Below, piece after piece: positions 22,609 through 33,279 of a DNA stretch of 64,000 bases. Source of the stretch: Hydractinia symbiolongicarpus (lineage: Eukaryota; Cnidaria; Hydrozoa; Anthoathecata; Hydractiniidae); assembly GCF_029227915.1 (NCBI RefSeq), contig NC_079884.1, positions 28,522,001 through 28,586,000 of the forward strand. Direction: 5' to 3'. The position numbers were made by a program, and so were the translations under genes. The notes below the pieces were generated by a model. The model was not told where the DNA came from, did not search any database, and saw only the letters and a list, made by a program, of their open reading frames with translations. Position 1 is the first letter of the stretch; every line of letters begins with the position of its first letter.

Positions 22609-22980
22609 TTTGAGTTACAACGGTTGCGTCACATATTCGTAGCAACATGTATTTGGTGATTTTCTTCCGATATTACTAAGTTGTATTGCTTTTAACAGTG
22701 AAACGATTGACTGTGGGATTAAATAGAACTGATTCTGGCTGTGACCTTATAAATGTGATAAATGAGTCAATTGGTGTCAAAAGAATAACATTCTTCTTAA
22801 TTTGACATGATTGCTGGAATTCAGCGAATACATTAGGCTCTGTGGTAGCGCTTTATTTAAAAATTTAGATAAATAAGTCTTTTTTTGCTGTGGGACCAAT
22901 CCTAGCCGTTAGCGCGCCCTGAAGATATAGAGACAGTTTCAAAATCTCCATTTCATTGACTTTATAACAGTGTCAATCCG

Positions 22981-23216
22981 GTTGAGTTACAACGGTCGCG
23001 TCACATATTCGTACCAACATGTATTTAGCGATAGTATTCGGATATTGCTAGGTTGCATCGCTTTTAACAGTGAAACGCTTAACTGCGGGAATAAATTGAA
23101 CTGATTCTGGACTGTGATCTTATAAATGGGACCAATCCTGGCCGTTAGCACACGCTGAATAAATAGGAACAGTTTCAAAGACTACATTTCATTTACTTTC
23201 TAGCGGTATAAATCTG
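22981..23216. repeat. 236 bp part-monomer with an internal deletion
   Basis: The start box is GGTTGAGTTAC with GGTCGCGTCAC. At about 23119 the sequence jumps from TTATAAATG to GGACCAATCCTGG, losing about 136 bp. The sides could share a TG at the join. After the join come GTTAGCACACGC and AATAAATAGGAACAG, typical of monomers near 32.9 kb and 35.5 kb rather than of the TUVW block. The deletion removes enough stops that a 63-codon minus-strand frame with a TTG start spans the join (22987-23178); I regard it as chance. Confidence 0.88.
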
Positions 23217-24762
23217 TTTGAGTTACAACGGTTGTGTCACATATTCATACCAACATGTATTTAGCGATAGTATTCGGATATTACTAGGTTGCATCGCTTT
23301 TAACAGTGAAACGTTTGACTGTGGGATTTAATTGAACTGACTTTGGACTTTGACCTTATAAATGTGATAAATGAGCCAGTGTGACTACCAGAAATAACAT
23401 TCTTCCTAATTTGACATGAATGCTGGAACTCAGCGATTACACTGGGCGCTGTGGTAGCACTTTATTAAAAAATTAAGATAAATAAGTCATTTTTTACTGT
23501 AGGACCAATCCTAGCCGTTATCTCGCGCTGAAGAAATAGAGACAGTTTTTAAAACTACCTTTCATTGACTTTCTAACGGTGTCAATCCGTTTGAGTTACA
23601 ACGGTTGCGTCACATATTCGTACCAACATGTATTTTGTGATTTTCTTCCGATATTACTAAGTTGTATTGCTTTTAACAGTGAAACGATTGACTGTGGGAA
23701 TAAATAGAACTGATTCTGGACTGTGACCTTATAAATGTAATAACTGAGTCAATTGGTGTCCAAAGAATAACACTCTTCTTAATTTGACATGATTGCTGGC
23801 ATTCAGCGGTTACATTAGGCTCTGTGGTAGCGCTTTATTTAAGAATTTAGATAATTAAGTCTTTTCTTACTGTGGGACCAATCCTGGCCGTTAGCAGGCG
23901 CTGAATAAATAGGAACAGTTCCAAAGACTACATTTCATTGACTTTCTAGCGGTATAAGTCCGTTTGAGTTACAACGGTTCTGTCACATATTCGTACCAAT
24001 ATGTACTTAGCGATAGTATTCGGATATTACTAGGTTGCATCGCTTTTAACAGTGAAACGCTTGACTGTGGGACTTAATTGAACTGATTTTGGACTTTGAC
24101 CTTGTAAATGGGATAAATGAGCCAGTTTGACTACAAGAAATAACATTCTTCCTAATTTGACATGATTACTGGAACTCAGCGATTACACTGGTCACTGTGG
24201 TAGCGCTTTATTACAAAATTAAGATAAACAAGGTATTTTTTACTGTGGGACCAATCCTAGCCGTTGGCTCGCGCTGAAGAAATAGAGACAGTTTAAAAAA
24301 CTACATTTCACTGACTTTCTAACGGTGTCAATCCGTTTGAGTTACAACGGTTGCGTCACATATTCGTAGCAACATGTATTTGGTGATTTTCTTCCGATAT
24401 TACTAAGTTGTATTGCTTTTAACAGTGAAACGATTGACTGTGGGATTAAATAGAACTGATTCTGGCTGTGACCTTATAAATGTGATAAATGAGTCAATTG
24501 GTGTCAAAAGAATAACATTCTTCTTAATTTGACATGATTGCTGGAATTCAGCGAATACATTAGGCTCTGTGGTAGCGCTTTATTTAAAAATTTAGATAAA
24601 TAAGTCTTTTTTTGCTGTGGGACCAATCCTAGCCGTTAGCGCGCCCTGAAGATATAGAGACAGTTTCAAAATCTCCATTTCATTGACTTTATAACAGTGT
24701 CAATCCGGTTGAGTTACAACGGTCGCGTCACATATTCGTACCAACATGTATTTAGCGATATT
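23217..24762. repeat. Shifted duplication (1727 bp) of about 21.5-23.0 kb
   Basis: Monomer starts are 23217 U, 23590 V, 23963 W, 24336 T and 24708. They repeat 21490/21863/22236/22609/22981 with a 1727 bp shift, including GCTGGCATTCAGCGG, AGATAATTAAG and GGTTGAGTTACAACGGTCGCG. The match begins inside the first monomer (about 23250), whose start has the foreign CATATTCATACC, and ends at about 24762, where GATAGTATTCGG is replaced by GATATTTTTCCG. The shift is not a whole number of monomers because the 236 bp piece is included. Confidence 0.88.
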
Positions 24763-26942
24763 TTTCCGCTACTACTAGGTTCCATCGCTTTTAACAGTGA
24801 AACGATTGACTGTGGGACTTAATTGAACTGATTTTGGACTGTGACCTTATAAATGTGAAAGAGAGACAATTGGACTTCAAGAAATAAAATTCTTCCCAAT
24901 TTGACATGATTGCTGGAACTCAGCGATTACACTGGTCACTGTGGTAGCGCTTTATTACAAAATTAAGATAAACAAGTCATTCTTTACTGTGGGACCAATC
25001 CTAGCCGTTAGCTTGCGCTGAAGAAATAGAGACAGTTTCAAATACTACATTTCACTGACTTTCTAACGGTGTCAGTCCGTTTGAGTTACAACGGTTGCGT
25101 CACATATTCGTACCAACATGTATTTAGCAATAGTATTCGGATATTGCTAGGTTGTATTGCTTTTAACAGTGAAACGCTTGACTGTGGGACTTAATTGAAC
25201 TGATTTTGGACTTTGACCTTATAAATGTGATAAATGAGCTAGTTTGACTACAAGAAATAACATTCTTCTTAATTTGACATGATTGCTGGAATTCAGCGGT
25301 AACATTAGGCTCTGTGGTAGCGCTTTATTTAAGAATTTAGATAAATAAGTCTTTTCTTACTGTGGGACCAATCCTGGCCGTTAGCACGCGCTGAATAAAT
25401 AGGAACAGTTCCAAAGACTACATTTCATTGACTTTCTAGTGGTATAAGTACGTTTGAGTTTCAACGGTTCTGTCACATATTCGTACCAATATGTACTTAG
25501 CGATAGTATTCGGATATTACTAGGTTGCATCGCTTTTAACAGTGAAACGCTTGACTGTGGGACTTAATTGAACTGATTTTGGACTTTGACCTTGTAAATG
25601 GGATAAGTGAGCCAGTTTGACTACAAGAAATAACATTCTTCCTAATTTGACATGATTACTGGAACTCAGCGATTACACTGGTCACTGTGGTAGCGCTTTA
25701 TTACAAAATTAAGATAAACAAGGCATTTTTTACTGTGGGACCAATCCTAGCCGTTGGCTCGCGCTGAAGAAATAGAGACAGTTTAAAAAACTACATTGCA
25801 CTGACTTTCTAACGGTGTCAATCCGTTTGAGTTACAACGGTTGTGTCACATATTCGTACCAACATGTATTTGGTGATTTTCTTCCGATATTACTAAGTTG
25901 TATTGCTTTTAACAGTGAAACGATTGACTGTGGGAATAAATAGAACTGATTCTGGCTGTGACCTTATAAATGTGATAAATGAGTCAATTGGTGTCAAAAG
26001 AATAACATTCTTCTTAATTTGACATGATTGCTGGAACTCAGCGATTGCAGTGGGCGCTGTGTAGCGCTTTATTAAAAAATTAGGACAAATAAGTCATTTT
26101 TTATTGTGGGACCAATCCTAGCCGTTAGCTTGCGCTAAAGAAATAGAGACAGTTTCAAAAACTACATTTCATTTACTTTCTAACGGTGTCAATCCGTTTG
26201 AGTTACAAGGGTTGCGTCACATATTCATACCAACATTTATTTGGTGATTTTCTTCCAATATTACTAAGTTTTATAGCTTTTAACAGTGAAACGATTGACC
26301 GTGGGAATAAATAGAACTGATTCTGGACTGCGACCTTATAAATGTGATAAATGAGCCCATTGGTCTCCAAGGAATAACATTCTTCTTAATTTGACATGAT
26401 TGCCGGAATTCATCGATTACATAAGGCTCTGTGGTAGCGCTTTATTTAAAAATTTAGATAAATAAGTCTTTTTTTGCTGTGGGAATAATCCTAGCCGTTA
26501 GTGCGCGCTGAAGATATAGAGACAGTTTCAAAAACTCCATTTCATTGACTTTTTAACAATGTCAATCCGTTTGCGTTACAACGGTTGCGTCACATATTCG
26601 TACCAACATGTATTTAGCGATAGTATTCGGATATTACTAGGTTGCATCGCTTTTAACAGTGAAACGTTTGACTCTGGGATTTATTTGAACTGACTTTGGA
26701 CTTTGACCTAATAAATGTGATAAATGAGCCAGTTTGACTACAAGAAATAACATTCTTATTAATCTGACATGATTGCTGGAAGTCAGCGATTACACTGGGC
26801 GCTGTGGTAGCGTTTTATTTAAAAATTAAGATAAATAAGTCTTTTATTACTGTGGGACCATTTCTAGCCGTTAGTTCGCGCTTAAGAAATAGAAACAGTA
26901 CCAAAGACTACATGTCATTGACTTTCTAGCGGTATAAATCCG

Positions 26943-28434
26943 TTTGAGTTACAACAGTTGCGTCACATATTCGTACCAACATGTATTTAGCCATAGTATT
27001 CGGATATTACTAGGTTGCATCGCTTATAAAAGTTAAACGATTGACTGTGGGACTTAATTGAACTGATTTTGGACTTTGACCTTATAAATATGATAAATGA
27101 GGCAGTTTGACTACAAGAAGTAACATTCTTCTTAATTTGACATGATTGCTAGAACTCAGCGATTACACTGGGCGCTGTGGTAGCGCTTTATTAAAAAATT
27201 AAGATAAATAAGTCATTTTTAACTGTGGGACCAATCCTAGCCGGTATTTCGCGCTGAAGAAATAGAGACAGTTTCAAAAACTACCTTTCATTGACTTTCT
27301 AACGGTGTCAATCCGTTTGAGTTACAACGGTTGCGTCACATATTCGTACCAACATGTATTTGGTGATTTTCTTCCGATATTACTAAGTTGTATAGCTTTT
27401 AACAGTGAAACGATTGACTGTGAGAATAAATAGAACTGATTCTGGACTGTGACCTTATAAATGTGATAAATGAGTCAATTGGTGTCCAAAGAATAACATT
27501 CTTCTTAATTTGACATGATTGCTGGAATTCAGCGAATACATTAGGATCTCTGGTAGCGCTTTATTTGAAAATTTAGATAAATAAGTCTTTTTTTGCTGTG
27601 GGACCAATCCTGGCCGTTAGCACGCGCTGAATAAATAGGAACAGTTTCAAACACTACATTTCATTGACTTTCTAGCGGTATAAATCTGTTTAAGTTACAA
27701 CGGTTCTGTCACATATTCGTACCAACATGTATTTAGCGATAGTATTCGGATATTACTAGATTGCATCGCTTTTAAAAGTGAAACGCTTGACTGTGGGACT
27801 TAATTGAACTGATTTTGGACTTTGACCTTGTAAATGTGATAAATGAACCAGTTTGACTACAAGAAATAACATTCTTCCTAATTTGACATAAATGCTGGAA
27901 CTCAGCGATTACACTGGTCACTGTGGTAGCGCTTTATTACAAAATTAAGATAAACAAGTCATTTTTTACTGTGGGACCAATCCTAGCCGTCCGCTCACGC
28001 TGAAGAAATAGACACAGTTTCAAAAACTACATTTCATTTACTTTCTAACGGTGTCAACCCGTTTGAGTAACAACGGTTGCGTCACATATTTGTACCAACA
28101 TTTATTTAGTGATTTTCTTCCGATATTACTAAGTTGTATTGCTTTTAACAGTGAAACGATTGACTGTGGGAATTATTAGAACTGATTCTGGACTGCGACC
28201 TTATAAATGTGATAAATGAGTCAATTGGTCTCCAAGGAATAACATTCTTCTTAATTTGACATGATTGCTGGAAGTCAGCGATTACACTGGGCCCTGTGGT
28301 AGCGTTTTATTTAAAAATTAAGATAAATAAGTCTTTTTTTACTGTGGGACCAATTCTAGCCGTTAGTTCGCGCTTAAGAAATAGAAACAGTACCAAAGAC
28401 TACATGTCATTGAGTTTCTAGCGGTATAAATCCG
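26943..28434. repeat. B-A-B-A tetramer with a 1492 bp partner downstream
   Basis: The edge before 26943 has GTTCGCGCTTAAG, GAAACAGTACC and CTACATGTCATTGA, an unusual set that recurs before 28435, a shift of 1492 bp. A shorter 746 bp relation also exists: GACATAAATGCTGG at about 27886 and 28632. The second copy soon drifts into other types. Confidence 0.72.
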
Positions 28435-29552
28435 TTTAAGTTACAACGGTTGCGTCACATATTCGTACCAACATGTATTTAGCGATAGTATTCGGATATT
28501 ACTGGGTTGCATCGCTTTTAAAAGTGAAACGATTGACTGTGGGACTTAATTGAACTGATTTTGGACTTTGACCTTGTAAATGTGATAAATGAACCAGTTT
28601 GACTACAAGAAATAACATTCTTCCTAATTTGACATAAATGCTGGAACTCAGCGATTACACTGGGCGCTGTGGTAGCGCTTTATTAAAAAATTAAGATAAA
28701 TAAGTCATTTTTAACTGTGGGACCAATCCTAGCCGGTAGTTCGCGCTGAAGAAATAGAGACAGTTTCAAAAACTACCTTTCATTGACTTTCTAACGGTGT
28801 CAATTCGTTTGAGTTGCAACGGTTGCGTCACATATTCGTACCAACATCTATTTGGTGATTTTCTTCCGATATTACTAAGTTGTATTGTTTTTAACAGTGA
28901 AACGATTGACTGTGGGAATAAATAGAACTGATTCTGGACTGTGACCTGATAAATGTGATAAATGAGTCAATTGGTGTCCAAAGAATAACATTCTTCTTAA
29001 TTTGACATGATTGTTGGAATTCAGCGGTTACATTAGGCTCTGTGGTAGCGCTTTATATAAAAATTTAGATAAATAAGTCTTTTCTTACTGTGGGACCAAT
29101 CCTGGCCGTTAGCACGCGCTGAATAAATAGGAACAGTTCCAAAGACTACATTTCATTGACTTTCTAGCGGTATAAGTCCGTTTGAGTTACAACGGTTGCG
29201 TCACATATTCGCACCAACATGTATTTAGCGATATTTTTCCGCTACTACTAGGTTCCATCGCTTTTAACAGTGAAACTATTGACTGTGGGACTTAATTGAA
29301 CTGATTTTGGACTGTGACCATATAAATGTGAAAGTGAGACAATTGGACTTCAAGAAATAACATTCTTCTTAATTTGACTTGACTGCCGAAACTCAGCGAT
29401 TACATTTGGCGCTGTGGTAGCAATTCATTTACAAATTAAGATAAAATAATCAGTTTTTACTGTGGGACCAATCCTAGCCGTTTGCGTGCACTGAAGAAAT
29501 AGAGACAGTTTCAAATACTACATTTCACTGACTTTCTAACGGTGTCAGTCCG

Positions 29553-31042
29553 TTCGAGTTACAACGGTTGCGTCACATATTCGTACCAACATGTATTTAG
29601 CGATAGTATTCGGTTATTGTTAGGTTGCATCGCTTTTAACAGTGAAACGCTTGACTGTGGGACTTATTTGAACTGATTTTGGACTTTGACCTTATAAATG
29701 TGATAAATGAGGCAGTTTGACTACAAGAAATAACATTCTTCTTAATTTGACATGATTGCTGGAACTCAGCGATTACAGTGGGCGCTGTGGTAGCTATTTA
29801 TTAAAAAATTAAGACAAATAAGTCATTTTTACTGTGGGACCAATCCTAGCTGTTAGCTCGCGCTGAAGAAAAAGATGCAGTTTTAAAAACTACCTTTCAT
29901 TGACTTTCTAACGGTGTCAGTCCGTTTGAGTTACAACGGTTGCGTCACACATTCGTACCAACATGTATTTGGTGATTTTCTTCCAATATTACTAAGTTGT
30001 ATAGGTTTTAACAGTGAAACGATTGACAGTGGGAATAAATAGAACTGATTCTGGACTGTGACCTTATAAATGTGATAAATGAGCCAATTGGTGTCCAAAG
30101 AATAACACTCTTCTTAATTTGACATGATTGCTGGAATTCAGCGATTACACTAGGCTCTGTGGTAGCGCTTTATTTAAAAATTTAGATAAATAAGTATTTT
30201 CTTACTGTCGGACCATTCCTGGCCGTTAGCACGCGCTGAATAAATAGGAACAGTTCCAAAGACTACATTTCATTGACTTTCTAGCGGTATAAGTCCGTTT
30301 GAGTTAAAACGGTTCTGTCACATATTCGTACCAACATGTATTTAGCGATAGTATTCGGATATTACTAGGTTGCATCGCTTTTAACAGTGAAACGCTTGAC
30401 TGTGGGACATAATTGAACTGATTTTGGACTTTGACCTTGTAAATGCGATAAATGAGCTAGTTTGACTACAAGAAATAGCATTCTTCTTAATTTAACATGA
30501 TTGCTGGAACTCAGCGATTACACTGGTCACTGTGGTAGCGCTTTATTACAAAATTAAGATAAACAAGTCATTTTTTACTGCGGGACCAATCTTAGCCGTT
30601 GGCTCGCGCTGAAGAAATAGAGACAGTTTCAAAAACTACATTTCATATACTTTCTAACGGTGTCAGTCCATTTGAGTTACAACGGTTGCGTCACACATTC
30701 GTACCAACATGTATTTGGTGATTTTCTTCCAATATTACTAAGTTGTATAGGTTTTACCAGTGAAACGATTGACTGTGGGAATAAATAGAACTGATTCTGG
30801 ACTTTTACCTTACAAATGTGATAAATGAGCTAGTTTGACTACAAGAAATAACATTTTTCTTTATTTGACATGATTGCTGGAACTCAACGATTACATTTGG
30901 CGCTGTGGTAGCGATTCATTTACAAATTAAGATAAAAAATCGGTTTTTACTGTGGGACCAATCCTAGCCGTTTGCGCGCGCTGAAGAAATAGAGACAGTT
31001 TCAAATACTACATTTCACTGACTTTCTAACGGTGTCAGTCCC
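29553..31042. repeat. 1490 bp tetramer, copy 1
   Basis: Monomers are 29553 B (GGCAGTTTGAC), 29925 A (ACTGTCGGACCATTCC), 30298 B (GAGTTAAAACGGTTCTG, TAATTTAACATG) and 30671 A/B hybrid. The first three are matched in order at 31043, 31415 and 31788. The GAGTTAAAACGG variant is the founder of the gamma monomers of the next block. Confidence 0.8.
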
Positions 31043-32533
31043 TGTGAGTTACAACGGTTGCGTCACATATTCGTACCAACATGTATTTAACGATAGTATT
31101 CGGATATTGCTAGGTTGCATCGCTTTTAACAGTGAAACGCTTGATTGTGGGACTTATTTGAACTGATTTTGGACTTTGACCTCATAAATGAGATAAATAA
31201 GGCAGTTTGACTACAAGAAATAACATTCTTCTTAATTTGACATGATTGCTGGAACTCAGTGATTGCAGTGGGCGCTGTGGTAGCGCTTTAATAAAAAATT
31301 AAGACAAATAAGTCATTTTTTACTGCGGGACCAATCCTAGCTGTTAGCTCGCGCTGAAGGAATAGAGACAGTTTCAAAAACTACCTTTCATTGACTTTCT
31401 AACGGTTCAATCCGTTTGAGTTACAACGGCTGCGTCACATATTCGTACCAACATGTATTTGGTGATTTTCTTCCGATATTACTAAGTTGTATTGCTTTTC
31501 ACAGTGAAACGATTGACTGTGGGAATAAATAGAACTGATTCTGGACTGTGACCTTATAAATGTGATAAATGAGCCAATTGGTGTCCAAAGAATAACACTC
31601 TTCTTAATTTGACATGATTGCTGGAATTCAGCGATTACACTAGGCTCTGTTGTAGCGCTTTATTTAAAAATTTAGATAAATAAGTATTTTCTTACTGTCG
31701 GACCATTCCTGGCCGTTAGCACGCGCTGAATAAATGGGAACAGTTCCAAAGACTACATTTCATTGACTTTCTAGCGGTATAAGTCCGTTTGAGTTAAAAC
31801 GGTTCTGTCACATATTCGTACCAACATGTATTTAGCGATAGTATTCGGATATTACTAGGTTGCATCGCTTTTAACAGTGAAACGCTTGACTGTGGGACTT
31901 AATTGAACTGATTTTGGACTTTGACCTTGTAAATGCAATAAATGAGCTAGTTTGATTACAAGAAATAACATTCTTCTTAATTTAACATGATTGCTGGAAC
32001 TCAGCGATTACACTGGTCACTGTGGTAGCGCTTTATTTCAAAATTAAGATAAACAAGTCATTTTTTACTGCGGGACCAATCCTAGCCGTTGGCTCGCGCT
32101 GAAGAAATAGAGACAGTTTCAAAAACTACATTTCATTTACTTTCTAACGGTGTAAATCCGTTTGAGTTACAACGGTTGCGTCACATATTCGTACCAACAT
32201 GTATTTAGCGATAGTATTCGGATATTGCTAGGTTGCATCGCTTTTAACAGTGAAACGCTTGACTGTGGGACTTATTTGAACTGATTTTGGACTTTGACCT
32301 CATAAATTAGATAAATAAGGCAGTTTGACTACAAGAAATAACATTCTTCTTAATTTGACATGATTGCTGGAACTCAGTGATTGCAGTGGGCGCTGTGGTA
32401 GCGCTTTATTAAAAAATTAAGACAAATAAGTCATTTTTTACTGTGGGACCAATCCTAGCTGTTAGCTCGCGCTGAAGAAATAGAGACAGTTTCAAAAACT
32501 ACCTTTCATTGACTTTCTAACGGTGTCAATCCG
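31043..32533. repeat. 1490 bp tetramer, copy 2
   Basis: It repeats the B-A-B order of 29553 with ACTGTCGGACC, GAGTTAAAACGG and TAATTTAACATG. The fourth monomer (32161) is B, not the A/B hybrid, and resembles 31043 itself (CTCATAAAT.AGATAAATAAGG), a three-monomer relation of 1118 bp. Confidence 0.78.
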
Positions 32534-33279
32534 TTTGAGTTACAACAGTTGCGTCACATATTCGGACCAACATGTATTTGGTGATTTTCTTCCAATATTA
32601 CTAAGTTGTATAGCTTTTAACAGTGAAACGATTGACTGTGGGAATAAATAGAACTGATTATGGACTGTGATCTTATAAATGTGATAAATGAGTCAATTGG
32701 TGTCCAAAGAATAACATTCTTTTTAATTTGACATGATTGCTGGAATTCAGCGAATACATTAGGCTCTGTGGTAGCGCTTTATTTAAAAATTTAGATAAAT
32801 AAGTCTTTTTTTGCTGTGGGACCAATCCTGGCCGTTAGCATACGCTGAATAAATAGGAACAGTTTCAAAGACTACATTTCATTGACTTTCTAGCGGTATA
32901 AATCTGTTTGAGTTACAACGGTTGTGTCACATATTCATACCAACATGTATTTAGCGATAGTATTCGGATATTACTAGGTTTCATCGCTTTTAACAGTGAA
33001 ACGCTTGACTGTGGGACTTAATTGAATTGATTTTGGACTTTGACTTTATAAATATGATAAATGAGCTATTTTAACTACAAGAAATAACATTCTTCTTAAT
33101 TTGACATGATTGCTGGAACTCAGCGATTACACTGGGCGCTGTGGTAGCGCTTTATTAAAAAATTAAGGTAAGTAAGTCATTTTTTACTGTGGGACCAATC
33201 CTGGCCGTTAGCATGCGCTGAATAAATAGGAACAGTTTCAAAGACTACATTTCATTGACTTTCTAGCGGTATAAATCTG

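Larger units (their letters stand above)
16276..22980. repeat. Superunit 3: PQRQS-TUVW-TUVW-TUVW-T (18 monomers, 6705 bp)
   Basis: Monomer starts are 16276 P, 16648 Q, 17020 R, 17392 Q, 17764 S, 18137 T, 18509 U, 18882 V, 19255 W, 19628 T, 20000 U, 20373 V, 20746 W, 21119 T, 21490 U, 21863 V, 22236 W and 22609 T. The opening is superunit 1-like (S with TTTACCGATAG), but P has the GACCAATCGTAGCCG variant of superunit 2, so this copy is itself a mosaic. It ends where the next U is replaced by a damaged monomer at 22981. Confidence 0.87.
24708..33279. repeat. Block IV: mixed A/B/C satellite with weak tetramers
   Basis: Monomer starts are 24708, 25080, 25453, 25826, 26197, 26570, 26943, 27316, 27689, 28062, 28435, 28808, 29181, 29553, 29925, 30298, 30671, 31043, 31415, 31788, 32161, 32534 and 32907. 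Most alternate A and B. 24708 and 29181 are C. 25080 (B to A), 25826 (A to B) and 30671 (A to B) switch family partway. Copies differ from each other more than in 5-23 kb, so this part has been homogenised less recently. Confidence 0.82.

Noticed and set aside
5101-22980. The near-identical superunits as assembly artefacts
   Set aside because: Copies carry private single-base changes and different module numbers (for example an extra R-Q and hybrid joints only in the second), which simple duplication by an assembler would not produce. Read depth would still be needed to exclude a partial error.
22987-23178. A 63-codon open frame on the minus strand with a TTG start
   Set aside because: It spans the 136 bp deletion join of a damaged satellite monomer, starts with TTG, and has no recognisable domain, signal or ribosome-binding context. 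The sequence on each side is ordinary satellite. It is open only because the deletion removed stops.
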